Source: Antennarius striatus
Taxonomy: Eukaryota > Chordata > Actinopteri > Lophiiformes > Antennariidae
Length of the DNA: 64,000 bases
Assembly (NCBI RefSeq): GCF_040054535.1
Contig: NC_090792.1
Span: 9,200,491-9,264,490, forward strand
Direction: 5' to 3'
Below, one piece after another: positions 36,515 to 52,074 of the stretch. A program made the translations under genes and the position numbers. How positions within the stretch are numbered: position 1 is the stretch's first letter; the number at the start of each line of letters is the position of its first letter. Below the pieces are notes generated by a model. It saw nothing but the letters and a program-made list of their open reading frames with translations. It did not search any database and was not told the DNA's origin.

Positions 36515-39500
36515 CCCCAGAAGTAAACATCTGCATTTGATGACCTGGTAATGACACCCAATAATCAGATATCAGCTCCAGAATCGGTCATCCCATATTT
36601 AATGAAAGAATAAATATTAATCACAAGTTTGTGTTAGTGAAACAGGTGTGACCTGCCATGAAACTCAAATACACAACTGCACATCGACAACTCCAACCTG
36701 AACTTCCTCAGGAGTGTACATGTGGGGCGCCACGACTCCCGGACCGAACCTGGAGTGGACGATTGAAGTCCAGTAACAGAATGTGTGAGTAAAAAAGGCT
36801 CTGGGCTATTTTAAACATTACAATGACTAAATAAATAAAGACAGTGAGAGAAAAACAGCACATAAGCACAGGTGGTCCTTATTTTCTGGATGCAGACATT
36901 CACTGGTTGTATTGATTTCACCCTGTTTAGTGGATAATCATTAACTCAACACAACAGCACAATCAGACAGACGGGAAGGTGACGGGAAATGATTTGCATC
37001 ACTTAGAGAATTAAATTCCTTGATGATTAAAGCGTGCGAATCGATACTTAGACACTCAGATCATTATAAAAACCCAAGACACAGGAGTCTTATTTTGCAC
37101 TAACCCACAAGTCCAGGAAGAGCCACGGTGAACAGCAGCAAGATTGAGGTCCATAAATCAAGAAGGATGTTGGGACAGCAGGATAGCACAGCCTGACATA
37201 GCTGCAAGTATGTTCCAGATTAACCTCTGCCATTGCTTCATTTAATACTTCTGCTGGGATGGAATCACTTGGAGCTGTCTGGCTCTGGGAGCTCAAAGTC
37301 ATGCTTTGTCTGTAAACAGAGAGACGGGTCTCTAACAAGGAGCTGTGCAGCACGAGGAGCCGCTGAGCCACATTGTTCTCTGGTCTCTTGAGTCCATATA
37401 ACTTATATTCCCGGTAACGAGTTGTGAAATTTTTACTTGATTAAGCATGTTATTACTGACCAACTGTTGCATCAAATTCTCTATTTCCTTGCATGTATCC
37501 ATGGGATGCATTAAAAGCAACAAATTATGAAGATTTATTTTTTCCGACTGAACACTCGCCACGCCTACTGCATTTTTTGTGGCTTATCCAATACCATTTT
37601 ACGAGAGAGTTGCACCATATATTGTGACAACACACGAATCACTTGGAAGAGCTGCATTTTGAAGTTCTGACACCACCATAAATAACAAACAAGAGACATT
37701 AAGAATGAGCCATGGAGAAGATGAAAAACAACCTTCCTGTGCTGCTCCAGGAAACAATCGTTTTTGGTGGTCCCTCACATTAAACTGCCACTAACCCAAA
37801 TCCTTACACGCAGATACAAATACAATGTGATTAGGACCAGCACGAGAAGGGATACTTTATGTCCTCATTATCTCTGGGTTAGATCTCTGTTTGTTTATTT
37901 ACACAAAGGAATATATTCTCACACTTGGATGTGCGGATGGAAGCACTAAAGAGTGATTAAGGATGACTACGGAGTGAGACAGAGGAAACAGTTTACTACT
38001 TGGACAACATTCTAGTTTAAGTGAAATCAGACTCTTGTGGGCTCAGGATGCACAGACGCCATAGACTCATTCATGTGAATTATTGAGATGTAAAAACGAC
38101 TCCAACTCTCTTCTCTTGCTTTGGGTTTTGACTCAAGACAGGAAGTACTAAGGACATACATAACTAATTTTTAGATTTGTTTCCACATTTGTTTGGCCAT
38201 CTAGGGACAACACGCTATAAACACAGCACTGACACATTTTCATGAGATAAATAAGTTACGATCTTGTTCACAAGTTGTGGCTTCTTTTCTACGATTGAAG
38301 GTTAAGTATTGTCGCAGAATTAAACCAGACCCAGCAAAGGAGCAAAAACCACAAATTCACAAAGCGTGAATTTTAAAGGCTGAAAAACGGAGTCAATAGC
38401 AAACAAACTCGGCTCAGGATTAGTGAACCTGGTTGGCTTTGGCTTCTTAACCACAGGCTTTCATGTCTCTGAACTACAGGACCAAAACTGGTAGTTATGA
38501 AATCAGGGTAAATCCTTCTTGAATGATCAAATATATTGAAGCAGCGTGAAGAGATGCAAATCTGACAAAGAAATTACTGTGAAAATGTCAGAGATTAGAT
38601 GTTCACTATTTTATATATTCAGCCTAAAAAAAAAACTTTCTTTCTGCCACTCAAATGTTACCTTTCCAGGTATTTTATGCCGCACATCGTCACAAACATC
38701 ATGAATTCTCAGCTTGTTTCTGTCATTATCCTCCTTTTACCACAGAGTTCCTCACATGGTTGCACACAACACTGTTCAACAAAGCCTCATACTTGTAAGA
38801 CTCTTTCGCATGACACGGTGAATGTGATAGACTTGGTGACATGTGATACATGGCTGTGAATGTGTGAGTGGGCTTTTCTCTCTTTTCTGTGCTTCACACA
38901 GCAGTCAGCGAGCGAAGAGGAGCCGCCGAGGTCACGGCGGGACAAAGACAACCCTGTTTCGTGACGTGACGGAATGATCCTTCCTGCTGTTGCACATGAC
39001 GTGAGAAGGGGAGACAGGCAACTGCAGGGAGGAAAGTCATAAGTTTTCAGACTGAAAGATTCTCTTGCCCCCCCTCCCTTACTCGTCCTCCTGTATGTGA
39101 CCCCTTCATTCTTACTGCATCATCTTCAAATCTCTGGGAGACAGCAGACACAGACAGACCTGGTGTTGGTTATGTATCTGCAGCTATCTGGTGATAACCT
39201 GGCAGCACCATGGGGTTACTTTTACTCTTCTCTTGTTTTAACTATAGGGTGAGGTCTTATTCCTTGCTCCCTGCAAAGTAACACATTTTTTCTAGCCTGC
39301 CGCAACTCCCCATCATAAATCTACACAGTTAACTACGGGCTCTCAAATCTATCAGCCTCAGGGTTTTGAGTTTGGGGTCCAGATCATGACATGCAAGGAA
39401 GCAGGGGCGCTCAGTCACGCAAGCACTGCCCCGCGCCTGGACCTCAGCCCGATTTTACTGCAACCAGCAGGGAAACCAGACGCTACAAAGGCCCCGGGTC

Positions 39501-41230
39501 CACATCAATTTTCACGAGCAAAGTTACTAGGAAATAAATCATTTTGGGGATTTATTAAAATGGAAAAGGGAGAAGGGGGATGCCAGGAAGTGTGCTCACT
39601 TACTCTAAAAAAAAAAACCTGACAAAACAAGCATGCGTGTACAATTTATAGTTCACTTGGCTTTTGCATACTTTACAAATAGTTAAATTTAGATCTTCAT
39701 GGTAATTCCAAGCTGATAAAATCCACTTATATAGTTCCATATTATTATTATTAAATCATTATATTTGACTAATCATATTTCCTTCAAACACACAAGGTTC
39801 CAGGAACAAGAACTCAGGTTTTATGGGTCATTTGAGATTGGCAATTTGGTTTTTACAAGCAGAGTTCAGTCCAGAGTCCATTTAATAAAATACAAGCAGA
39901 GCCGCTGTCTCTTTTCCTGCACCTGAAATACGCCAATCATAAAAGCAAAACCATTCACACTTTGGTTGTGAGTAGGAACAGAGTTGTTATTATTCCAGAA
40001 TGTCTGGGGATTAACGACTCCCTGCTACCCGGAAACTAAGGTTAGAATGATTAAATTTCATTTATCTTTAGGCTTGATGCAACTGCTTTTATCTGGGGCT
40101 TCTTTGTTAGAAGTACAGTGATGTTCACCCACAATTTATTCCATCTTTATTTCAATATTAAAGACACAGTGTTTTGTGTCATCATTCTCATAAAATCCTG
40201 AGGTACATACCAATGTGTTGGCCATTCTCCAAGCCACTGTTATCCATGTGGTTTAAGACTGAGAGCAATTAAGTGTCTTCACGGTTTCCTTCCACTGAAG
40301 CAAACGTGTCTACATGTGTTAAAATTTTACTTTGGTGGTCAATCTTCCTGGGACAACATGGAGTTTGAGCATTCTTTACTTGTCTCATTTTGAATCAATT
40401 TAATATTTGAAATGTTCCCAGAAGTCAGCAGCATGAAGTTCTTTTTTTATGTCATGCATTTATTCCTTAGAGAAACTGTTAAAACATGTGCAGCAGATCG
40501 AAACTATTTCTGGGGAATTATTTGCTTTTGATTTAATAAATGAATGAACAAAGACTATAATAAACCCACATGCCTGTCTATGAAATCACACTTCCTCTCT
40601 ACTGTTTGTTAGCATCATTTGCAGAGTGCTGTGATTTGTAATGGTAGCTTGTGTATCAATGTCAGGGCTTATAGGGGCTCTGCTTTAACTTACCTAGAGA
40701 CCTGAATGTCTGAACACACACAGGTACATCTTAAGAGCCCGCAGTTCTTGACATGAAAGACTTTTTTTCAGGGCACCACAAATCAGATGTGTATGGCAGT
40801 AATTACACAAAGTTTTGGTTGGCACGCTGTGGTCATTTACAAGATTAATCAGTCATAGATAAATAAACAAGGTTTACTCTGTGAATGTCACTCCCCAGAC
40901 CAACACGCCCACAGAGCTGCCAGAGGAAAAAAGTACTGCAAAGTCTGATGAAGTTACCAAAAACTGTAATAATTCATTTCTGCCGACAATTTCAGTTTTA
41001 TTCACAGCAGTTTAGCCGTAAGAGTTGGAACTAACCAAACCTTAAAGCATTTCAGCAAAATAAACCTTTCACTGTTTCGCAAACAAGTAAATAAATAAAA
41101 GATGATTGTGTTCTCTTTGAGGACAGTAAACAAAAAACACAAAAAAAGACAAAATAAAATAGCAAATACAGCACACTTGTCTGAATATATTTATTCCATT
41201 TATAGTGTAAAGGAAGACAACAAATAAATG
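36515..41230. other. Gene-free interval
   Basis: AT-rich, with no supported exons, RNA genes or clear transposon ends. Short less AT-rich patches near 38,890-39,000 and 39,390-39,490 give short frames without recognisable content. Confidence 0.5.
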
Positions 41231-41237
41231 ATGAATA

Positions 41238-41794
41238 CTGTATTGGCCCGAATATAAGACGGTGTTTTTTGCATTGAAATAAACTGGAAAAAGTGGGGGT
41301 CGTCTTACATTCGGGGTCTAGACATTATACCCATTCACAACGCTAGATGGTGCCAGATTTCTTTAAAGCGAATGCTGAACGTAATTCCTCAGGCCAAAGC
41401 GAACCCCTGTCACAAAGAAGAAAAATAAAAATAGCGTTAGCACGAAGAAGAAAAATAAAAAATATGGATCTGGAGAAAAGTGGGTCGGTTCTCGGATGGT
41501 AGCATGGTTGGTGCCACTCACCATTTATTTACAAACGTGATTGCACTTTAGTTTACATATTTAAATGTTCAGATATTACGATGTGATAGACAGTTTTTGC
41601 ATGATTTGAATGAGGCAAAATAACATGCTTTTTCTCTCGAATATATTGTTATAATCATTTGTTTCAGATGTACTCTAATTATATTCGGTATAAAAATTTA
41701 ATTTGGTGTTCAAAAAGTCTTTTTTCAAACTTGAGTCTTGAAAAAGAGGGGGTCGTCTGATAATCAGGGTCGTCTTATATTCGGGCCAATACGG
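41238..41794. mobile_element. 557-bp MITE with 23-bp terminal inverted repeats and TA flanks
   Basis: The left end CTGTATTGGCCCGAATATAA and the complement of the right end CCGTATTGGCCCGAATATAA continue together through GAC, with a single mismatch. Both ends abut TA (41,236-41,237; 41,795-41,796). Subterminal copies of 'gggtcgtctta[c/t]attcgg' occur near each end. TA duplication suggests Tc1/mariner-type mobilisation. The near-identical ends suggest a fairly young insertion. No transposase frame. Confidence 0.85.
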
Positions 41795-42054
41795 TATTAT
41801 CTAACGCTCCTTGTTTTTGACGCAAGTTTGCAGATCCATACGTAATATGAACGTATTCAAAAGCTCATAAAAGCCAGTCAGAGATACTTCCGACATCAGG
41901 GTTTCATCTCTCCATTTGGAGCCGTCAGCTCATGTGTTGTTGGCCCGTAAGGCTCCTGCTCTCTGCAGGCACCAGGTAATTATCTGCAGGCACGCAAGGC
42001 GCGCCTTCCCTCAGGCCCCCGAAGGGTCTGAGGGACAAGACTTCCCTTCACCTG

Positions 42055-42083
<29 letters not shown>
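42055..42083 (+). repeat. Poly(T) tract, 29 bp
   Basis: Twenty-nine uninterrupted T. It could be the reverse complement of a retroposed poly(A) tail, but no parent sequence is recognised to its left. Confidence 0.95.
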
Positions 42084-42085
<2 letters not shown>

Positions 42086-42089
42086 CATC

Positions 42090-43084
42090 CTCAGTCCATA
42101 TGACAACCGCATCGGTCATTAACGAGCAGCATTTTTCTTGCCAAACATTTGCACTCCGCATTCCACTGCATGACTGAAGCTTTGACTCACCAGCTCTGTG
42201 ATATTTTCTGAATGAATCACCTTTTTTTTTTTAAAGGAAAGATTCACAGTGTGGTCGTTGAACATCGGAATAAATGACTTCCAGGAGACGCGTTCACGCG
42301 TTTAATTTCCTAAGTGGAAATTCTGCAGATTACAGTAGTCATCCCAGGTCAGGACAGTCGTCAGCACGTCTGGATACACAAAATGAAATGCTGCTCTCTA
42401 GTGGTGAAGTTGTGTAACGACACTTTGTGTTCTTTAAACGTGTGCTTGATCACCAACGACTTGTGTCGTGTCTGGGCTTTTCAATCACCTTTTCAATTGT
42501 AAGATATTCAGAAATTTAAAAAAAACATTATCCAATGGCATACAAGAACAAATTCTAAACAGAAATATAAAAGAAAATACTTGCTCTAGCCATAACCAAT
42601 CATTATATGTTTATGATTATTATTATATAACATAGGCAGTGTTGCCATCTTTTACTTTCTCCACTTTCTGTCCTGATTTTGTGTTTTTATGTACCATATA
42701 TCATTATATATTTATGTCCTCATGTTAGTTACTGCATCCTCATGAATGGAGTATCCATACTGTTCTGACATGCACAAGGTGTAACAGAGAAATCTTTCTA
42801 GTTATAGTAAAGTTACTTTTATTAGATCAACTTTACTTATGCTGACATTGAAAGGCCTGTTATCAAATCACTGTTACATAAAAATCACCATACAATTTTA
42901 GTAATTTTATTTTTCACTTTGTATCATGAAAAGTCACTACAGTGATCCAGAGTGATCCCTCTCCTTTTTGAACTGTTAATACTGATGATAGATTGATCTT
43001 TTGGCTGTTTAGTGACCGTTCCTTTATTTCCACCTACTGTTTGGTTATGAATTATTTCTAACTTGCTTCAGGATGAAGGAGACA
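42090..43084. other. Gene-free AT-rich interval
   Basis: No gene or clear mobile element seen. Confidence 0.5.
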
Positions 43085-43300
43085 CTTTTTATGATATTAA
43101 CCTCTGTGAAGGAGGTCATATTTTTTCTGGCATTCTTTTTTATTTTTATTTTTGTCTTTCCGTTAGCAAGATTGCTCAAAAAGTTCTGAACAGAATTAGA
43201 TGAAGGTGCTTAGAGTGGATGGTTCCAGGATCAATCCATTGGATCAATCCATTGGAGATCCAGATCATCATAGGATTCTTAACAATTATTTTTCTTAATT
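43085..43300 (+). repeat. Decayed dispersed fish repeat
   Basis: The sequence 'cctctgtgaaggaggtcat', then a T-rich stretch, 'ccgttagcaagattgctc', 'aaaagttctgaacagaatt' and 'gatccagatcatcat' resembles an abundant repeat I know from fish genomes. The class is not settled. It contains a local duplication 'ggatcaatccatt' (43,230-43,256). Confidence 0.5.
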
Positions 43301-43565
43301 GTTTGAACTTTTTACATAGGTTTGATTAAACTTTAATTTAATCTTCTCGATTCCTTGAACCTGTTGGAACGTCACATCAGTAAAGGAATAATTATTTTAA
43401 CAGAGTTTTGATGTTTCTCAAAGTGAAAAAGACTACAATAGACTAAAATCTTAAGTTGATATTTTTGCTGTGAAACTTTTGAAGCGCAACTCTTTCACTT
43501 TTTTTAGATCTTTTTCACCAATAGGGGGCAGTCTCTCACTGCACTTATATGTAAATATGGCCTCT

Positions 43566-43623
<58 letters not shown>

Positions 43624-43652
43624 CGTGCGTGCGTGTGTGTGTGTGTGTGTGT

Positions 43653-43691
<39 letters not shown>

Positions 43692-43725
43692 TGTGTCTGT
43701 GTCTGTGTCTGTGTATGTGTGTGTG
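43566..43725 (+). repeat. Compound GT microsatellite, about 160 bp
   Basis: GT units with internal GCGT, GAGT and TCTG variants, including a (TGTGTC)n stretch at about 43,690-43,712. Frames through it are repeat translations. Confidence 0.97.
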
Positions 43726-44089
43726 AACTTGCAGTGACAGTTTATTTTGCATGAGTATCTTTCAGTTGCACAATGAAAAACCCAAATGAAGTGGAGACGT
43801 GACAGGATGACTAGTCAGGACTTTCTTCCTCTTTATTTTCTTGAGTTTTTAAATGCTTTTTCCCTCTCAAACTCCGTATAGAATCTGCATAGAAACCTTC
43901 CTGTCTGTTCGAGCTCAGGATTACTGCTGAAGTACAGTTGATAAAACTTGATAAAAATTCTATATTTATGGAGTATGTCACTTTCAAGCAGAGAGCACTG
44001 ATGCTATTTTCATATCTAGCAAACAAAGACCTTTCTACACAGTGGTGGGACTGTTGTCACATAGGTTATATATATACTGTTTAATATAC

Positions 44090-44191
<102 letters not shown>

Positions 44192-44199
44192 CCTTACCA

Positions 44200-45925
44200 A
44201 ATCATTTTTTCAAATAAAAGAATCAAAATGAAAGGTAATTATTGTGAGCCTGCAGCAGAAGTTTTAACTGCATATTGGCGGATAATCTGCACATTATCCA
44301 AACTAATGTGTTTTGATTTAGCCTCACTTTGTGATTTTGAGGGCAGTTTTATATCCTCTTCACGGCAGATAAAAAGACTCTTTTAAAACTTTTTTTTTTT
44401 TTGTAAATAACACAGTAAGTAAAACCTTTTGCTGTGAGAAAGTTCAGAGCAATACTCCCAACGAGGAGCAAAGATTTGTTCAGTTTAATATCGTGGTAAT
44501 CAAATTAAACCCTAAACCTAACCTTATCCTACTGAACTGCAACGACAGCAGCAACCTAATGCTGGACTCCTGATGCTTGAGTCAAATCTAATGTGAACCT
44601 CCTGATGTAAACATGTTGTCTGTTAGAGATGAACGCTGCCATCAGACGCGGGACCTGATGGAGTAGCGTTGTAGACCAGCACCAGTACAGCGCAGCTATA
44701 AATTGATGGTGCCAGAGCAGCTCCGGCTCCTCTGTGGTTGTTAACAGGTTGATAATAACATTACAGCCATCCTTCTAGCCTGCTAAGGCAATTACCACCC
44801 TGCCAGCAGCACTAAACACATTTAAGACCCGATCGCAGTCTGAACAAGCCTGGCTGCGTTCATTGATGGACTTTTTATTGACAGTTTGAAGTTAACTCAG
44901 CGTATTGAACCATGTGGTCAGTCTGGTGATGTCATTCTTTTCCTCATTATTTAGACATCGACCTTAGTTTTTTTAGCGCTGCGTAAAGGCGAGACATTTG
45001 TCGGAATTTGTCGTGCAAATAAAAAAACAGCTGTTAAGTTAGTGATGCTTGTATTTGGTGTATTAAGGGATTTGGAAATTGCTCTCGGTTCCGTTGGCAA
45101 TAATCATTAAATGCATGCCTGGTGTGAGGTCAAAAATAATTAAAGCTGTTTGCCGTGTTTATGAAGGCCCTTTGCTGTGTTGTGCTGCTGTTTTGGAGAA
45201 TAGGTTTCTTGGTGGTTTGTTGCGTTCTGCGGGGATAGAGCTGAAGGCTCCGTGCCGTATGGCAGATGAATATTTGATGGCCCTTAATGGAGCCTTCGCC
45301 CTCGCGCCGTACCGCCGTTGTTTCCCACCACACACGGTGGAGGACTGTGGTGGAGCTGTGTGGTCGCCATCCATTTTGGCGCTTCCCTGGTGAATTTGGC
45401 TGCCTGTCTGGTCATGTCACACAGCAGCTGCCCATGATTTCATCATAATGGTTGGACGGTTTTGCTCAAAGTCTTACCAGGCAAACAACTAGTTGAAATA
45501 CTGAAGCTTCACCCATTTTCAAGAGTCTTAAGCGCAATTTTTTCATCATCAAGGTCAAGAGATCACCTGTTATCGCGGACACATCACCACCACCCCTCCC
45601 CCCCCATACATCTGGATCAATGCGTCAATGTTTACATCCACAGGGAATAACGCATAGAGTCCACATCAATCCTGCTGAAGAGATTAAGATCTCAGCAATA
45701 TGACGCAGTCTGTCCTTCCAATTAGAACAGTGACAGTGAGGCAGAGCAGCCATGTATTTGTTCAATGACCTCATCCTCCGTGGAGCACAATCCATAACTA
45801 TCTGACAGACAGTTACCTCCCACTAATGTTTCACCCGTGGCCTGTTTGTGTAAATGGATCTCCAATCAAAGTGTTTGGGAGTCCTATGAGTTTCAGATGA
45901 AGGGTCCAGAAAGAGGAGGCACGTC
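44200..45925. other. Non-repetitive interval with possible conserved non-coding block
   Basis: No gene supported. The 45,080-45,420 part is distinctive: homeodomain-like cores (cattaaatgcatgc, aaataattaaagc, cccttaatgg) lie in non-repetitive DNA of raised GC. The frames there overlap on both strands and are not convincing. Confidence 0.4.
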
Positions 45926-45931
45926 CTGGAA

Positions 45932-46066
<135 letters not shown>

Positions 46067-46112
46067 GCAGGCTCAAACATGCAAAAACATCACAAACAGG
46101 TGCCTTGGACAG

Positions 46113-49933
<3,821 letters not shown>

Positions 49934-49970
49934 TACACACACATAGGCATATATACACACGCATATATAG

Positions 49971-50023
<53 letters not shown>

Positions 50024-50079
50024 CTGTATGTGTGTGTGTGAGTGTGTGTACTGTATATTATATATATTCCACATGATAA

Positions 50080-51890
50080 CTGGAGGATGTTATTTTTGAA
50101 AGGTGGATTTCATTTGATTTTCGTTATCTAAATTCCCTCCTACTTGAAAGAAGACCCTTCCCCTCATTAATAATTGACATCTTATTACTTATCCCCCACA
50201 TCCAGCCAGGCTTTGATGTGAGCCGTGTTCTTTTATCAGCGCGCTGCTTCGTATTGATCTCGGGGCAGATAGGAGCACTATCAAAAGGATTCCTCGTGGG
50301 GCAGTCAACAGTAGGTCACCTCATACTCCTGGAATGTGGTCCAACACCGGTCTGGCTCCCTGCATCGCTTTGCATCCCCCTATCTGTTTTGTGGCTCATG
50401 CAGTCTGAGTGCCACTAATCTGGGTGAAATATTCACAAAGCGTATAAAAGCTGTGGAAATGACATCATCTGGAGTGGAAAGAGAGGATGTGCTCAGTAGG
50501 AGGGTGCTTTGCCAAAAGAACCTGTGTGCTCTCGTTGTACTGGCTGAGTATTACAGCGGATGATGATCTCATTCATAAAGCTCATTAAGGTTCACTGGAG
50601 ATGCTTATCGTCAAGCGAGTAACAACTGCACAGAGTATGTAAACACTGCAAATTACAGTAGGTAGTGGGGCCTCAGACAAACGTGGTATTTCTCTGGATA
50701 ACTGCAAATAATTTTGAATCGGGGAGCACCGGATTTGGCTGATTATGATAGCATAACCATAATAACTAGAGAGCAAAGCCTATCAGTCACACATGAGCTG
50801 TGGGAAAACTGCTCAAGAGTGTTGTCAGAAGGATAAGAGCCATTCCGCTGCACGCGATCTGGATTATAATTTCAGGGGATTTATATTATCCTGCTATATT
50901 TGCAAAGTATTTGGTTTATTCTTGCAGAGGCATTCACATCTAAATACACTTCATACATTTCATGCAGTCGCTGCTTCACCGAGCGGGCATTGATTGTTAT
51001 TCGACACTCGGAGACCAATCAGGAGAAGCACTTACAATAAAACATGGGAGCACAGCCGTAATGATCATATCCTATTTAACTGAACAGAAAATACATTTTC
51101 ACTCATGAACACTTAGAGACCATTAACAGCAGTAGTGTAAAAGCCAGTCGTCTTTCCATCATCAATATCTCATAAGTGGGCTGCAGCGTGAGCGCCGAGG
51201 GCCCCAGCAGGGTGAAGAATCTCCCAGGCTGCCGGCGCTGTTGTTGTTGATGACTTGTCCGGCCTGACTGACAGCACTTTTGTTTTCCGCGGATTAGACA
51301 ATCTGACCTCATCGCAGTCCGTGAGGGGGTTCACGTAACGTTGCCTGGAGGTCACTGCAACCACATGACCCCCCCTGCCCTGCTGTCTGGTGGCTGACAG
51401 ATGACAGGATCATCCCGTCCCACCTCCAGTCCAACACCAGATAGTGGAGATACTGACCCCACCTCACTTAAACACACACAGAAGTACGTGCACATTGTCT
51501 TCTTCAACACCATATACACCACATACCGCCTGTAATGAACACACTGTCAGACCTGAGTATGAATTTTTAATGGTATATACATTAAGGAGTATTCATGGGC
51601 AGATACGTGTTTCCCTACAGCTGATATTTCAGCACACTGCGGATCGGATCAGGATTTAATGATTGATTTTCTATCAGGCTGCTTTTCTTGAATAAATAAT
51701 TCAGACTATAGCTTGTGACACCTTCAGCATATTGTGTTACCTGCGTATTGTTGTGAAATTCAGTATCAATCATAAAAATGTTGATAGAAATGGTGGCAAT
51801 TAATGTTTTAAAAAAGCTTGAATCAATCTGAAAGGACTGTCTTGATGCATGTCTGGTGTTTTCATAGTAGTGTATTTTGTTTTCATGTCT
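50080..51890. other. Non-repetitive interval, candidate regulatory DNA
   Basis: No supported exon. Two long stretches (about 50,190-50,600 and 50,780-51,080) lack simple repeats or transposon signatures, contrasting with their flanks. Confidence 0.35.
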
Positions 51891-51899
51891 GTGCATATA

Positions 51900-52070
51900 C
51901 AGTACAGGCAGGAGGCCTAGAGGACCAAAGAGGAGGTTTATGTATGTAGTGAAAGAGGACATGAAGGTAGTTGGTGTGAGAGAAGAGGATGCAGAAGACG
52001 GAGTTAGATGGAGACAACTGATTCACTGCGGCGACCCTTGAAGGGAAAAAGCCAAAAAGAGAAGAAGAAG
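51900..52070 (+). mobile_element. 3' tail of an RTE-type LINE, second copy
   Basis: Translation gives the same end as the 11-kb copy: a 'RPRGPKRRFM' block, 'VVKEDMKVVGVREEDAEDGV' and 'CGDP' then a stop near 52,037. It is followed by an (AGA)-rich 3' end at about 52,060. Being better preserved but only about 170 bp long, it is a severely 5'-truncated insertion. Confidence 0.85.
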
Positions 52071-52074
52071 ACAT

